DNA of 46,391 nt from the NCBI GenBank assembly GCA_011947345.1, contig JAAVTG010000902.1, positions 1 through 46,391 of the forward strand, given 5' to 3'. Both the position numbers and the translations under genes were made by a program. This DNA is from Phytophthora quininea. Lineage: Eukaryota > Oomycota > Peronosporomycetes > Peronosporales > Peronosporaceae. Below are positions 1 to 11,635 of the stretch, piece after piece; within the stretch, counting starts at the first letter, position 1; the number at the start of each line of letters is the position of its first letter. Under the pieces are notes generated by a model. That model saw only the letters and a program-made list of their open reading frames with translations, was not told where the DNA came from and made no database searches.

Positions 1-1181
1 ACCGCCGGTGGTGACGGAAGGACGGACAACGTTGAGATGTTCGCTACTGCCGACCAAATTGCGTGACACGTCCAACGTCTGCAGCGACTTGTTGGAGTGC
101 AGCGCGCGAGCGAACGGCACGAGCTCGCCGTCGTCGACGTCAGCACTGCCAAGCCGCAGTGTCTGCAGCTTGCAATTTGGCGAGCCCAAGTACGACGCCA
201 AGGCGTGCGACGCTTGGCTGTCCACCTTGTTCTCGGACAGGTCCAGGTGGAACAGGTCGGGCTTGCTCACAACCACCTCAACCAGAGCTTGAAGGCCTCG
301 ATCACGCAGGCGGTTGTTGCGGACGTTCAATCCTGTGACCATGGGCAAGTCCAACAGACAAACCGCGAACACGCACGCCAGGTCGTCGCCGATTGCCATG
401 TGCGAGACGTTGATCTCGGGCGAGAAGTAGTGGCGGATGATGAGGCGGATGCACGGGGCAGGTCGCGTTCAAGACACAGCGTCGAAAATTTGTGGCGAGC
501 CGTGAATGGGTCCCCACTCAGCAGACCACCGCTACAGTGGTGACCGGATCGCGTCGAGGAACCACCAAACAGCGTCCTGGTGGCGTTGGTTGCTTTGTCG
601 GCCTTAGGTTTGGGGATCTTTATGAGGAGAGGCACGCGTGCTCCTGGTGCTGCATTATCTTCCTCTCGCAAGTCCAGCGGCGGGGTAGTCTGGGCTTGAG
701 CAGCTAGAAACTCGCTGAGAGGCTCCAGAGTCAGGTGCTTTTGAGCCGCGAGCTGGCGGAAGATCGTGTAGCACTCGCTTTTGGCAGCCTTGCCAAAGTA
801 CTTGGCCTTGGCCTCGGGTGTGATGGTGATGGCTCGCTGCGAGACGGTGCGTTGGCTCGGTCGGATCGGAGCCGCCAGCTCCATCAGCAGCGGGTCCGGG
901 ATCGTCGACGCCGGCAGCGGCAGCTTCGAGAGGCGGAGGAACTTGCCGGCGGCAGACTCGTCTTCTGCGCGTTTGGAGCGGGCGAGCGCCGGGAGGCGCA
1001 GGTCCGCGTCGATCTCCCAGTGCTTGTTGAGGCGCGAGATATCCCATTTCTCCCTCTCCAGGGCCGGCACCGCAGCAGATGCGGTCGTGTCTGCGACCGG
1101 GGCATCTTTACCTGGCATGGCGTCCGCGAGACACGAGGATGTACGACCCTGAGGTGGCTGGGTGTTCTTCAGCGACGCCAT
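1..1181 (-). CDS. Leucine-rich repeat protein, partial at left edge
   Basis: The gene reads leftward from an ATG at 1181 and leaves the window, so its C-terminus is missing. The first 200 or so residues are a basic, Ala-rich region with no family I recognise. From about nt 440 to nt 1 another frame encodes clear leucine-rich repeats of the ribonuclease-inhibitor type, for example the segments LFHLDLSENKVDSQ and LQTLDVSRNLVG, spaced about one repeat apart. The two parts are joined by a frame change near nt 450-460, repaired by one extra C in a run of four C. Such repeats usually form a curved protein-binding surface; the partner is unknown. No signal peptide or membrane segment is seen. An in-frame TTG lies ten codons upstream of the chosen ATG. 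It is divergent from the ankyrin-TIR gene to its right. Confidence 0.8.
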
Positions 1182-2375
1182 CAGAACAGCAAAAATAAAT
1201 CGGCGAGACAACTCGGTTTCGCGCCCTTCTTGCGCAAGTTGAAGCGCTCTGCAACAAGTAATAATACTTGACGCCCTCCGCTTGGTTCTGCGACGCGAGA
1301 TTGTTTGCAGTCACTGCGAAGCACGGACTACCTGGTGGTGAACGCAGTTGCCCCCGTGACAAGGTGTATTCCATTGGCGAGCCCAAGAATGATGCTTTCC
1401 ACACAAAATTGCACTATCGGGTTGGCTGGCGGGGCCTTTTACTTATCGGTAAATACCGGTGTTTGCCTCCAGTTGCTGTGGCCACCCGCTGCAAATTTTC
1501 CCCTCACTTCAGTTCTAGAAGAATAACCAGCAAGCCGACTTCGTCCCTTGTCGGATTGAGCTGACGGTCATTTGCATGAGCTCCGTTAATTAGTTGTTGA
1601 CTTCCAAGAACCGAGTGTTCAAAGGAGAAACTCTAGCGCCTGCACACCACGCGCGTCGAGGAAAGCTCGACCAAATCTCTCGTGCGCTTCCCGCTGCATC
1701 AACGCGCCGTAGTCACACCCGCTGGACCCTTTTTCGAGCACCACGGCCGGAGGAAAGGAGTGGCTGGGGATTACCAAAGGATCCGTTGTGTTCGTCATTT
1801 GCGCCGTGATTGGCTCGCGCCAGCGCCAGCGCCTGCTGCTGCTGGCGTGCTGTGCCAGCAGGCAGGTCAGCTCCAAGGTATCGTCGGCAAGGTGGCGTTG
1901 AGCGCGTTGATCCTGGCGGGAACGCGAGCTGCTCGTACCAAAATTGAGCAGCGATAACGGGGCGGACTGCAACTTGCCCTGCCACGTCTGCCGTCGATTG
2001 GAAAAGACTTGGCCACTGTATTGGGACGGACAGTCACTGACGCATTCGAGTGCAACGTGACGCTCGACTTTCCCCTTCTACAAAGTCCGCATCAAAAACC
2101 ACTTTACTATTGAAAGCCGCATATCTGAAAGGCTGCACTCGAGCAAAAACGTGCCGAAAAAAATCTTCAGTCCGGTGGGACAACCGCCGGCTGGCGCTCT
2201 GGTAGAGTCAACCAGCATTTTGCTATTTACCGAGCAGCTACAGCGTCGCCGTCGGCGGTGCGGCCGTCGAGAACTCTCTCGCTAACCTCTTCGTCTACAC
2301 TGTCCAAGCGACCAAGTGGCCTCTACAAAAGTGCAAGAAGCCAAGCTGCACAAAAGGCAACTAGCTTCCTCACCA
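1182..2375. other. Intergenic region between divergent genes
   Basis: About 1.2 kb separates the start of the LRR gene (-) from the first ATG of the ankyrin-TIR gene (+). Reading frames here are short, overlap one another and show no recognisable domain. The region presumably holds both promoters and 5' leaders. I see no tRNA, repeat array or mobile-element end. Confidence 0.5.
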
Positions 2376-5300
2376 ATGTACGAGGGCATGTCCACCCCGA
2401 GCGACAAGCGGGCATCGCTGCCGAGTATGCCCACCTCGGAGACCAAGACGCTGTCCACCGGGAGCCGACCGTCTGCCGCATCCATAGGTCACGGCGCACC
2501 CCGCGAGGACGACGAGGACGCTCAACGCATCCCCATGATGCCGCTCATGGGGCAGGTCGCCGCCAAGTCGGCGTCCAGCGTCGTCTCCCGGCACAGTGTG
2601 GGCTCGCACCTGTCGCTCAACCAGCTCAACACCGCCAGCCAGTTGCGCCGGCGTCCGATGTCCACCATGTCCAGCAAGAAGCGGTCCTTCTACCACGCCG
2701 GCAACGCCACCAACCTACGCGGCAAGGCCCCGCGGGTGCCCCAACACTACCTCAACGCTCGCTTCCGACACAATTCCTTCTTTGCCAGGCGGCTGCTACG
2801 TACGGGACTACCGCTGTCCTTTGTGTTGGCTGCTGGACTGGGGGTCTACTACTTCTACAAGCCGCACTGGCTCACGCTCAACGACGACGCCCCGACGGAC
2901 TATGGCTTCACGCTGCACTCGGCCAGAATGGTCTACACCTTCCAGGCCAATAGCTGCGAGAACGTCGTGGGGTTCTCCACGCTCGTGTATCACACACTGC
3001 CTGCGGTGATTCTGCTGATGCTACCGGGCTCGGGATGGAGACTTTTGAACCGTTCAAGAGAGAGGAGATGGAGGCTGGCGCTGCCGGTCCCGGAGCGCAG
3101 ACAGACAAACCGATATGGAGACGGGAAACGGTGGCATGGATCTGGAAGAAGACGACGATGCCGACGGCAATTTGACCAAGATCAAGCGACGCCTGATCTT
3201 CCAGTTCTGCGAGGTGGTGGCTGTGATGTTGCTGCTGTTCCAGGCCGTGGTGGTGCTCTTCTTCCTCTACATGTTCTTCAAAGGAGGCGTCTTCCGATGC
3301 AACAAGCACGCGGTGCAGCTCTTCGCGCTCGTAGCGATGGTCTGCTTCGTTTGGATTTTCACCGAGCTCCAGTACTTTGCGCGGTTCCGAGAGCACGTTA
3401 AAATGCTGCTGGGGGCCTTTCAAGAAAGCGACCAGACTGGCGACGTTCGCAACCACGTCATGGACCCGGGTTTTGATCAGCTCATGAATCAATCCGACAA
3501 GGCACTCGCCGTCGTGCGAAAGCGTCTGTACAAGGCTACTCGACAAGGAGATCTGCGTGAAATGCGGGACATTTTAGACTATGCCGAGGCAGGAGGATTG
3601 ACAAGCGAGGAGCACGGCTTTCCTCGCAAGAGCTACGCCCCGTCATCGCTCCTGTTGGGCTGCTTCGCACAGTCCCGCAAAACCCGGTGCACGTGGCTGC
3701 TTACCATGGGAATATTCGTGCACTGGAGTTGCTGGAAGCTCGCGGGTTCGACGTCACAGCGATGGACAAATTCAGCCGTGTGCGCTTCTCGACGGGCGAT
3801 CTCTTTTGGTATTTCGCCCGGTTCTTCGTGGCCCGTCCAGGTGCTGCTGGCGGTGGCAGTGAAGAGGAGACTGCCGCATCGATCTTCCGAACAACGTTGG
3901 TAACGCCGCTGCATTGTGCGGTTTCAACAGGCCAGCTGGAAGCTGTTCGCTGGCTGCTGGCTCGTGGCGCGTCACCTCGGACCTTGGCTCGGTCTTCGTA
4001 CCGTTCGGATCGGGTGCCGCCTCTGTTTCTAGCAGAACACCCGGACGTTGTCCGTGAATTGCTTCTTCATGGTGCTGATCCTTTGGCTGTCCCGGACCCG
4101 GGATTTATGAACACGTTGACAGCCTTGCAGCTCGCGTATCTGCGCGGAAACTATGCCGTGGCTCAGGAACTGGAGGAATGGGGTGGTGATGTTGCGCTTA
4201 CTCCGTTCCACTCGGCTGCAGGCAGGAATGACGTTCTGGCTGTACGCAAATTCTTACGCAAGAAGACGGATCTGAATTGTCTAGGTGAAATGGGCTATGT
4301 GGGCCTCAACCGCCGTACCCGTTGCACTGGGCAGCAGTAAGCGGTTCCTTAGAAGTGGTAGACCTGCTGGTCGCAGCAGGTGCCGATCCCAATTTCCAGG
4401 ACACTCGCGGACGCTCCCCACTACATTGGGCAGCGCGTCTGAACAGACTTGATGTGGTGCGGTCGTTGATTCAAGCTGGGGCGACCCCAACTTGGTGGAC
4501 GTCGACTATATGACTCCACTCATGTGCGCTGCCCTTGGACAAGATGCGTCTCGTGAGCTTTTCACCGAGTTGACTGGTGCGGGCGCTGATATTAACTACC
4601 AACTCCCCACAAATGGTGACACTGCGCTGCACGTTGCTGTCCGAGAGGAGAGCGAGAAGTCAGCACTCGCCATTCTGGCCTGCGGAGGCAACCTTATGAA
4701 GATGAATATTGAGGGAATGCGTCCGCTTGATTGCACAATGTCAACGCGACTGCTGTTTGAGATCAAACGCGCAGCCGGACAGCGCGACGTGATGATCAGC
4801 TACACGCACTCGCACGCCGAGTTTGCCAAAAAGATCCGCAAGTCATTGGAGGATGCGAACGTGACGACTTGGCTGGACTTGATGGACCCCAGCGGCATCG
4901 GTGGCGGCGCTGTGTGGCGCGAAGAGATCGCGCGTGGAATCACGAATGCTGCAGTGGTGTTGTGTCTTCTCACAGAAGACTACGCCAAGTCGGAATGGTG
5001 CTTAAAGGAATTAGCTCTGGCCAAACAAGTAGGAACCCCCATCTTGGCTGTCTCGACAGAAGGCGTCACCATTGGCGAAGATCTGCAGGTGTACCTCTAC
5101 ACGCGGCAAATGATCCCGTTTGAGCCTGCCATCACACGCACAAGACGCAACAGCGTCAATGTGAAGCAGATCGAGTACGACTACGACGACGCCAAGTACA
5201 AGTCCCAGTTCCGACTGCTGATCGATGGCGTGCGCGACGAAATTCAAAAGCGCCGGGACGCTACTCAGCAGAAGAACATTGCCAGCAGCCGTCGTAACGC

Positions 5301-6075
5301 AGGCATGGTGCAGACGGCAACGGGCACGATGCTGGCGGCGTCAGGAAACGGAGGATTCTCGCGACTCTTTAAGCAATGGGACCCCAACGCAAGTGGGGCT
5401 CAAAGACATTTCGTGTTCCTCTCACATGGCGACAAACACCCTGGTTTCGTGCAGCAATTGTACCGGGAGCTGACGGACGCCGGCGTCGTGTGCTATGGAG
5501 ATCGCAATGCCGAGGACCAAGACTTTGAGGACCGCATTCACGCCGCGCAGGAGGCCATTCTGCAGTGCACGTGCTTCATTGTCATCATGTCCAAGCAAAC
5601 GATCGCCAGCGAGCTCGTGCGAGACCAACTGGCTTTTGCCGAAGACAAGGGGCGGCCGATCTTCCCCGTCGCGTTGAACGACCTGGACCCGGGCCTAGAC
5701 AAGCGCTACTCGCTTGCGCGCCACGAGCTGTTCCACTTCATGGCCAACGGCATGAGCTTCAAGCCCAGCGCGGACCGGCTCATCCAGGGCGTGCGGCGCT
5801 ACTACCGCGACGACAACGGCACGATGGTGGACAACCGCACGCGCATCGCTAGCGCCAACACGTCGTTCGTGTCGTTCACCTTCAGCGAGCCTGGCTCCAA
5901 GGACCACGACCACGAGGCCGCGGGCAATCCGGTCATCCGGGAGGGCTCTGTACTTCATGCCAGCAGCGACGAGCCCAGCGAGGCCGACTCGAGCACCGTC
6001 ACGCGCAACTTCGAGTCCATCTCGGGCATCGACGACGTCCAGCTAGACCTATCGAGCACCCACGTGCGCATGTAA
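2376..6075 (+). CDS. Membrane ankyrin-repeat protein with two TIR domains (copy 1)
   Basis: The order is: a Ser/Thr-rich tail; hydrophobic segments near nt 2797-2870, 2960-3035, 3196-3285 and 3316-3375 (four probable membrane helices); ankyrin repeats at about nt 3680-4760 (motifs such as TPLHCAVSTG and SPLHWAARLN); TIR 1 at about 4785-5190; TIR 2 at about 5400-5780; and an acidic Ser-rich tail. TIR 1 has the strand DVMISYTHSH and the motif SEWCLKEL, whose second Glu (codon 5008-5010) aligns with the catalytic Glu of plant and SARM1 NAD-cleaving TIRs. TIR 2 has SELVRDQL, with Gln at that place (codon 5626-5628). The frame shifts near 3035, 3112, 3668, 4318 and 4483; each is cured by one missing base and matches the paralogue at 40370-45101. 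The start is the first ATG of the frame. I infer a membrane-anchored signalling protein with its TIRs in the cytosol; the ligand is unknown. Confidence 0.9.
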
Positions 6076-6495
6076 GACGCGTCGGAACATCAGATACAAT
6101 ACAAGACTAGGAAAAATACAACACACATTTATCGGTGACTCACTGGCCTCCTTCTTCGCCAGTTCGCGGTGACTCACTTGGCTTCTTGGCGGTGTAGGTC
6201 GCAAATGACCGTTGCGGTCCCTTCGCCTTGATCCTGGCGACACCCTGTGCACGACAGGCATGGGCCCTTGGAATCCAGCGTGAGTGATCTCCGACTCGCA
6301 TTGACTTCGCTCATGTGCTGATAGAGCGAGCTCGCCATACGAGCACGACACGGGAACCCCCTCAACCCAACGAGGGCCTTCGCTTCTCTCTGCAGACCTC
6401 AATGGCAACACACACCACGCATCGACTGCCCCCACGTTACAACGGCTAATAAATAGTTGATTTTCAACGAGCTTATCTACACTTTTGAGTTCTGT
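6076..6495. other. Convergent intergenic region
   Basis: This 420-nt spacer lies between the stop codons of two genes that face each other. It is expected to hold both 3' ends. I see no coding sequence or repeat in it. Confidence 0.5.
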
Positions 6496-6719
6496 TCACA
6501 TGTCGAGTTGGAAGATGAGGTCCTCTTGCTGGTCGTCGTCGTCCTCCAGGTCAAGCTCGTGCTGGGCCCAGCCGATGAGCTGCGACGACGACGCCGTAGA
6601 CGTGTCCGAGAGGTCGAGTGCGTCGTCAAAGCCCATGAGGAAGCCCCGGGCAGCTTCTGGTCGGGCGAGTAGTACGTGTTCTCCTTGCTGGCCTGGTAGT
6701 AGCAGCCCTCGTCGTCGCG

Positions 6720-6761
<42 letters not shown>

Positions 6762-7163
6762 GTCGTCGTCGCGGTCACTTTCGTCGACCTCCTCGAGGCC
6801 GCGGCGCATGGCAGCCAGGAAGGACTCGGGCTCGAACTGTGGCTGCTGCTTTTGGGTTTTCAGGCTGAGGCCGTCGTCCAGGTCGGAGCGCAGTCGCAGC
6901 GCTTCGTCGATGTCGGTGCAGCTGCCCACAAGGGCGGCGGGGTCCGACACCTGCAGACGCTGAGCGCGTCGCAGGAACGCGCCCGCGGGCTGGATGACGT
7001 CGCTTATGGCGTTCATCTCGGATGGAGGCGCTTCTTCTTGTGGAGTTCGAGTGGCTTGTGCGCGGGCGAGCGATTCGGAAAGTGAGCAGCCGTCGTCGCG
7101 TGACCTGCCGCGTCTCTGGAGAGAGAAACCGCAGGGGGACAGAGTCGCGGCGGGCCAAGCCAT
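6496..7163 (-). CDS. Acidic protein with long poly-Asp tract, function unknown
   Basis: The first ATG is at 7163 and the predicted product is about 220 residues. A charged N-terminal part is followed by a possible helical segment and then by a run of about a dozen Asp, encoded by a GTC trinucleotide tract on the plus strand. After the tract the best reading changes frame near nt 6655, cured by one base. It then continues as FLMGFDDALDLSDT and LIGWAQHELDLEDDDD, ending in QLDM at 6496. That C-terminal frame looks more natural than the Arg/Thr-rich alternative. I do not recognise a family. Acidic proteins of this kind often bind histones or basic nuclear partners, but that is only a guess. There is no signal peptide or membrane segment. 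Confidence 0.7.
6709..6771. repeat. GTC/GAC trinucleotide microsatellite (poly-Asp coding)
   Basis: A nearly pure TCG/GTC repeat, uninterrupted from about 6721 to 6758, lies inside the acidic gene and encodes Asp on the minus strand. Such tracts change length easily. Confidence 0.9.
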
Positions 7164-9413
7164 TTTTCGCACCGGAACTCGAGCTGCAACTTCTACGGGA
7201 CAAAACTATGCCTAATTGTTGCTTTAAGATAGTTATGTCGTCTCAAAATAACTTTATGTTGTCATAAGTTGAGTATGTTGCTCTAAGAGCGAAAACCAGC
7301 AAGTGCATGCTAACAGGGGCTGACTGGACAACGAGCAAGCAAGCAAGCAAGCGCGTGCTATTAGCTCCGTGGATGTCGGTCTCCGACCTCGGTGTGGGGT
7401 GCGCAGAGGGACAAGGTACCCGGCAACATCCATCGCCCGGGCTTCGAGCCTCGTCTCGACTATCCCGGCGGCGACCGGAGCCATCTTCCTCTCTCTCTTG
7501 GTCGATTTGGGGGCAGACAAGATTTGTCTGGTGACGTCTTGCTGCGTCGCGTTTCAACAGGGGTTCTGACTGGCGCCGAGTATGCGGCTCCAGATTCAAG
7601 CATGTGGGTCTTGCCCATAGAGTGGCCGCGCGCACAAGTTGCAGGCGCCACTCGTTCCATGCTGCCACGCCGGCCAGTGATCTTGAGCGGGTTTTCGTTG
7701 GGGCTGACGCGTCCGCTTGTCCCGTTTCGGTTCGCCCAAGCAGAGACGCGGGGGCTCCACGCGTCGGGGCTGACATAGTTTGTCAACAAGCACTGTTTTC
7801 CAACTTCCTCCATGGGATTCTACAGCCTGCAGGATATTTGTTTCTCTGTGCTGCACAGCACAATGGACATAACCCCAGGCACAGCAACATTCCCGACCTC
7901 TTGAAGTTCGACAGCGTTGCCTTGAACTTCAAGCCCATACGGATCTTGCTCGTCAACGAACGCGAGGACCTATGCCATTGCACCGGAAGGGATCCTCCGA
8001 GCCGCACCAGAGGCGGCGTGATCTCGATGGTCGACTTGGCGGAGAGCTGGCCACGCGGATCGATCTTCGATGGAGCATTGCTTCACCTTGCCATTTGCTG
8101 CAAGCAAGTGGCGCTCATTGAAGGCGGGGGCGTTTGATCGCGCTTTGCAGAAGCGGGCGTGCGAATGTCTGCGCGTGCTTCTCAAGCAGCTGAACGACAT
8201 ACAAACACAAGGAAAGACTCCAGTCAACTTGAAGGCGCTTCCCACTCAGCTGAACGACGGCTTGTACGGACGCTTTGCAGAGCCACCGTCGGCCGTCTCC
8301 AAGCGCAGCAACGACAACAAATTCAGCTCAACTGAAATGGACAGTATTAGATGACCATCAACAGGACCAAGGCGAGCGAGCTCCCTGATTTCCAACCACG
8401 GCTTGCTGCCCAAGAACTCGCTGACAAGCGAGCATCGTTAGCTGTCTTGGGTCGCTGCCGCAGCGACTCGCTGCCTATTCCCCCAAGGGACAGCTCGTGT
8501 CCCAAAAGTCTTTCTTCCTCGCCACCAGGGATCGCGGAACGTCACTGATGAAGCTGGTGTTGGCAGTGAGTCTTGCTGTGGAGGCACTTGCTCCCACAAG
8601 TTGGCTTTACTTGTACCTGACACAACCAAAGCGAGCTTCGTGGAGCCAAGTCCGTGGAAGCTCTTCGGTAATCCCTTTATCTACCAGTACGCAACTTGTC
8701 CGGCGGGACCGCAAGCATTTAGTTGTAGCTTGGTCGGACTGCCAAATTCAACAGCAGTCGACAATGAGCTGAGTGAATCACGTGAAGTGGAACACGAGCG
8801 AGAGAGCAGGCGGTGCTCCCAGGAAGTTGGCCTTGCTTGCATCAGGCACAACCAAAAGTGAGAAGGAGCTTCGCGCGCCGATGCCGGTGGTGCCCACAAG
8901 AGCTCCCCTTTGCTCACCTACCAAAACTACCTTTGTCCACCTACTACTGCCAGCACCTTCGCACGTTGCCAGTCAGCAAGGATGCTAGCGGCAAGCAAGC
9001 TTTGACACTCGTGGTGAGCTCATTCCATCCAAACTGTTCGGCATCTCTTCATTTCCGAGGGAAAATCTAGTCGCAAAGTGTTGCCGTCAAGCAAAGGCGA
9101 ATCGCCACTGCCTCGGGATCAGTTAAATGACTTAACCACTGAGCTCCATTTAGCGTCGCCGCGCTGCCGACCGTTCCTAGCTCAGCGTTTCGCGGGACAT
9201 CTCATGGCTGCGACCTGCCATCCCCACCAGGCAGTCACGCGAAAGAGGAGGCCTGCGACGTCGCCCACAGCTCGGCGAGCGCCATGGCTCGACCAGACTT
9301 GAAGACAACCCCGATTTATCCTAACTTTTACCCCATTAGCTAACTCGCGACTTGAGCTCCATCCCACTGCAGCAAGTTCAGTCGCCGTTCTTCCTCTGCA
9401 TCGCTCGCTTGCC
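7164..9413. other. 2.2-kb region without a supported gene; possible gene relic
   Basis: This region separates the divergent acidic-protein and PDZ genes. It has several reading frames under 180 codons, none with a domain I recognise. Around 8070-8980 successive plus-strand frames encode short motifs that resemble each other, such as KLALLVPDTTK and KLALLASGTTK. They come from a diverged direct repeat at 8598-8635 and 8824-8862. This could be a decayed gene with internal repeats or an old mobile element. I cannot tell which. Confidence 0.35.
8598..8862. repeat. Imperfect direct repeat pair, about 33 bp, 226 bp apart
   Basis: Copies start at 8598 and 8824. Both read AAGTTGGC, then a variable stretch, then CACAACCAAA, with roughly six differences over 33 positions. 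Both translate to KLALL...TTK on the plus strand. Confidence 0.6.
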
Positions 9414-10843
9414 ATGGAGGACGCCGCGGTTCACAACGACGAGGCCCTGGCCTCGCCCGCCGCCGAGCTGGCGTGCAACCTGCCGGCGCTCGTGGCGCAG
9501 CTCAAGCTGCTGCGCGAGGAGATGGAGCACAAGTCCAAGCTGTACGACGCGCTTCTGCATGGAGTGGACGCGGCGCCCAGACAGACGTCGAGCGAGGTCC
9601 CCGGTCCGCCCAAACCCAGCCTGGACATGAGCCAGACCGGCATGCGAGGCAGCATCTTCACGCCCTTCGCCAACTCGCAGCTGGACTCGCGCGCCAGCCA
9701 AATGTGGGGCGATGACCTTTCCGCGCTGGATGACGAGCGCTACGCCAACACGTTGGTGTCTCGCCAGTCGTCCATCATGATGCGGCAGCAGCAGCAGCAG
9801 CAACGGCAACCACGACGGCCGCAACACCGCCCCACTTACTCGATGCCCCACCTGCCCGTGTTCCGAGACTTGGGAGATGATTACACGGTCATGTGGGTCA
9901 GCGGCGAATGCGGCATCTCGCTGCGCAACTTTTCCAGGAGGGACAACAAGGTGGGCGCGCAGATTGCTGTGCTGCAACACGCGGACGGTGTCACCACCGG
10001 CATCAGCAACTGCAGACTCGGCGACCAGCTGATCAGCATCAACGACGAAAAGGTCGACTCGCTGCGGTTCCGGGAGATCGTCGAGAAGCTGAAAACAACG
10101 AGGCGACCGATCTCGCTCGGGTTCCGAGCCAACCCGAGCGTGCAGACTTCGCCCCGCGCAGCTGCGTCGCCCGGCGGGTTTAGCAACACCACGGGGGATC
10201 CAGGTCCAGCAATTTCTTCAGAGGAGGTTCGTACAAGTCGAAACTTCGGAAAAACAAGGACGCGGCGAATATCCCCGAGAGACACTCGGTCAGTGGAGGA
10301 AGCCACCCGAACCCCAACGGGTTTTTCGACGACGAGAGCGAAGATATCGTCCACGAGACCATCGACCACCCGGGATATGACGACTTTGCAGGGCACGGGA
10401 CATCGAACAGCGGCGATTATTCAGCGGAGCAGCCGTTCATGCGGTCGTCTGCTACGAGGTCGTCTACGTCGACACTGTCGGATGAGGTGGAGATGTGGTG
10501 CAGAGAGCAGGAGGAGATGCACAGCGATATTATCGTGCTGCTGACGGAGACGGTCATGCGCTGCGAGAAACTCCAGCAGGAGAATTTAGACCAGCTACAA
10601 AACCTCATGCAGCTCTCGCCCATCAGTCCAAGACCGAGTGAAAGCAGCAGTGCAACTTCGTCCTATGTTGGAACGGATAAGGCAGGCCAAGAGAGCAGCC
10701 AGAGCGACGCGTTGGAGGTCGACACGCTATCTCCTGCTGTGAGCAGCGTTTCGCCGACTTCCCCACAGCGTAAGAGACTGAAATATTGGCTGTTGATTCT
10801 GGAGTGTACGTGTCCAAGCGAGCGATTCCCCCAGTCTACGTAA
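9414..10843 (+). CDS. PDZ-domain protein
   Basis: The start is the first ATG, 9414. Residues 1-40 form a short helical, likely coiled segment (LKLLREEMEHKSKLYDALL). A Ser/Gln-rich linker with a six-Gln run follows. A PDZ domain spans about residues 158-240, with the carboxylate-binding loop region CGISLRNF, then CRLGDQLISINDEKV and the C-terminal strand. PDZ domains bind the C-terminal tails of partner proteins, often at membranes. A frame change near 10195, in a run of five G, is cured by one more G; the tail is then Ser/Asp-rich, with a helical stretch at about 10490-10620 (EEMHSDIIVLLTETVMRCEKLQQE). The end is uncertain: the open frame stops at 10843, but one base restored near 10770 would carry it to about 10972. 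It could be a scaffold protein. Confidence 0.85.
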
Positions 10844-11635
10844 ATATCCTGCCAAGATGGCGTCGCGATCGACTCGAGCGTCTGCAGTGCAACCATGTGC
10901 TCCAAGAGCGCGTGGTGAGACCTGTTTCATGTATTGCATGTCAATTGGCAGGATAGACTTTTAAAATTCTTCCTTGTGAGTAATAAGAGCTTCCGTGAGC
11001 CCGATCGCCGACGTCAGGACTTGTTACCATCAAGCAATTTTCGCTGGTGGACACATGGCGAGCTTCGGTTGGCGAGAGTAATATTTCTCGTCGCCTTTAT
11101 TAATGCTAAACGAACAAAAGCTTCCGACCCCACCGAATTGCGAGCTTTTGAGCGAAAACAAACGTATAGACATATTCATTCGCTACAAAGCTGCACTGTG
11201 TTGTTGCCCCCAACCTGCACTTTCGCTGCGGGGTCGTGGGGTTTTGAGCATCGTTTCCGTGCCCGGGAGCCACAAAATTTACCAGCCCGGGATGTTCAGG
11301 GTCGATCATGTGGCAGATCCCGTTGCAATCTTCGCTGCAGAGACCAGTCCTCGCGTTCGAACAGCGCAGCAATTGGCTCGGAATCGGTCATGCACGACGT
11401 AAAGACGGCATGTGGGCCCAACCCAGGTCTATCGGCGAGATCGGTAGTCTTCACGAAAAGCATTTGCTCTCTACTTTCATTCCTTCCTTCCTCCCTCGCA
11501 CAACAAGCGTCGAGCTCGGAATTGCTCCCAACTAGCGGCGACTTCAGCGTAAGGACTGCGACCGGGGCCACCGGCATCGACGCCATTCAAGACTCGGTCG
11601 GACTCGAGACCGTTTAGTTACAGGTTCAGCGGGGA
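10844..11635 (+). other. Intergenic region; possible upstream exon of next gene
   Basis: No domain-bearing frame is visible. The only long frame, 10934-11617 (+), has a composition typical of chance frames. The mucin-like gene downstream lacks a signal peptide at its first ATG, so a short 5' exon could lie here. A weakly hydrophobic stretch is encoded near 11460-11510, but I could not define splice sites. Confidence 0.35.

Noticed and set aside
3035..4483. Frame changes in ankyrin-TIR copy 1 considered as introns
   Set aside because: The paralogue aligns without a gap across each site and no GT-AG pair of suitable length fits; one base explains each.
10934..11617. A 227-codon open frame on the plus strand
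   Set aside because: Arg/Ser/Cys-rich translation without domain, overlapped by frames on both strands; looks like chance in promoter sequence.
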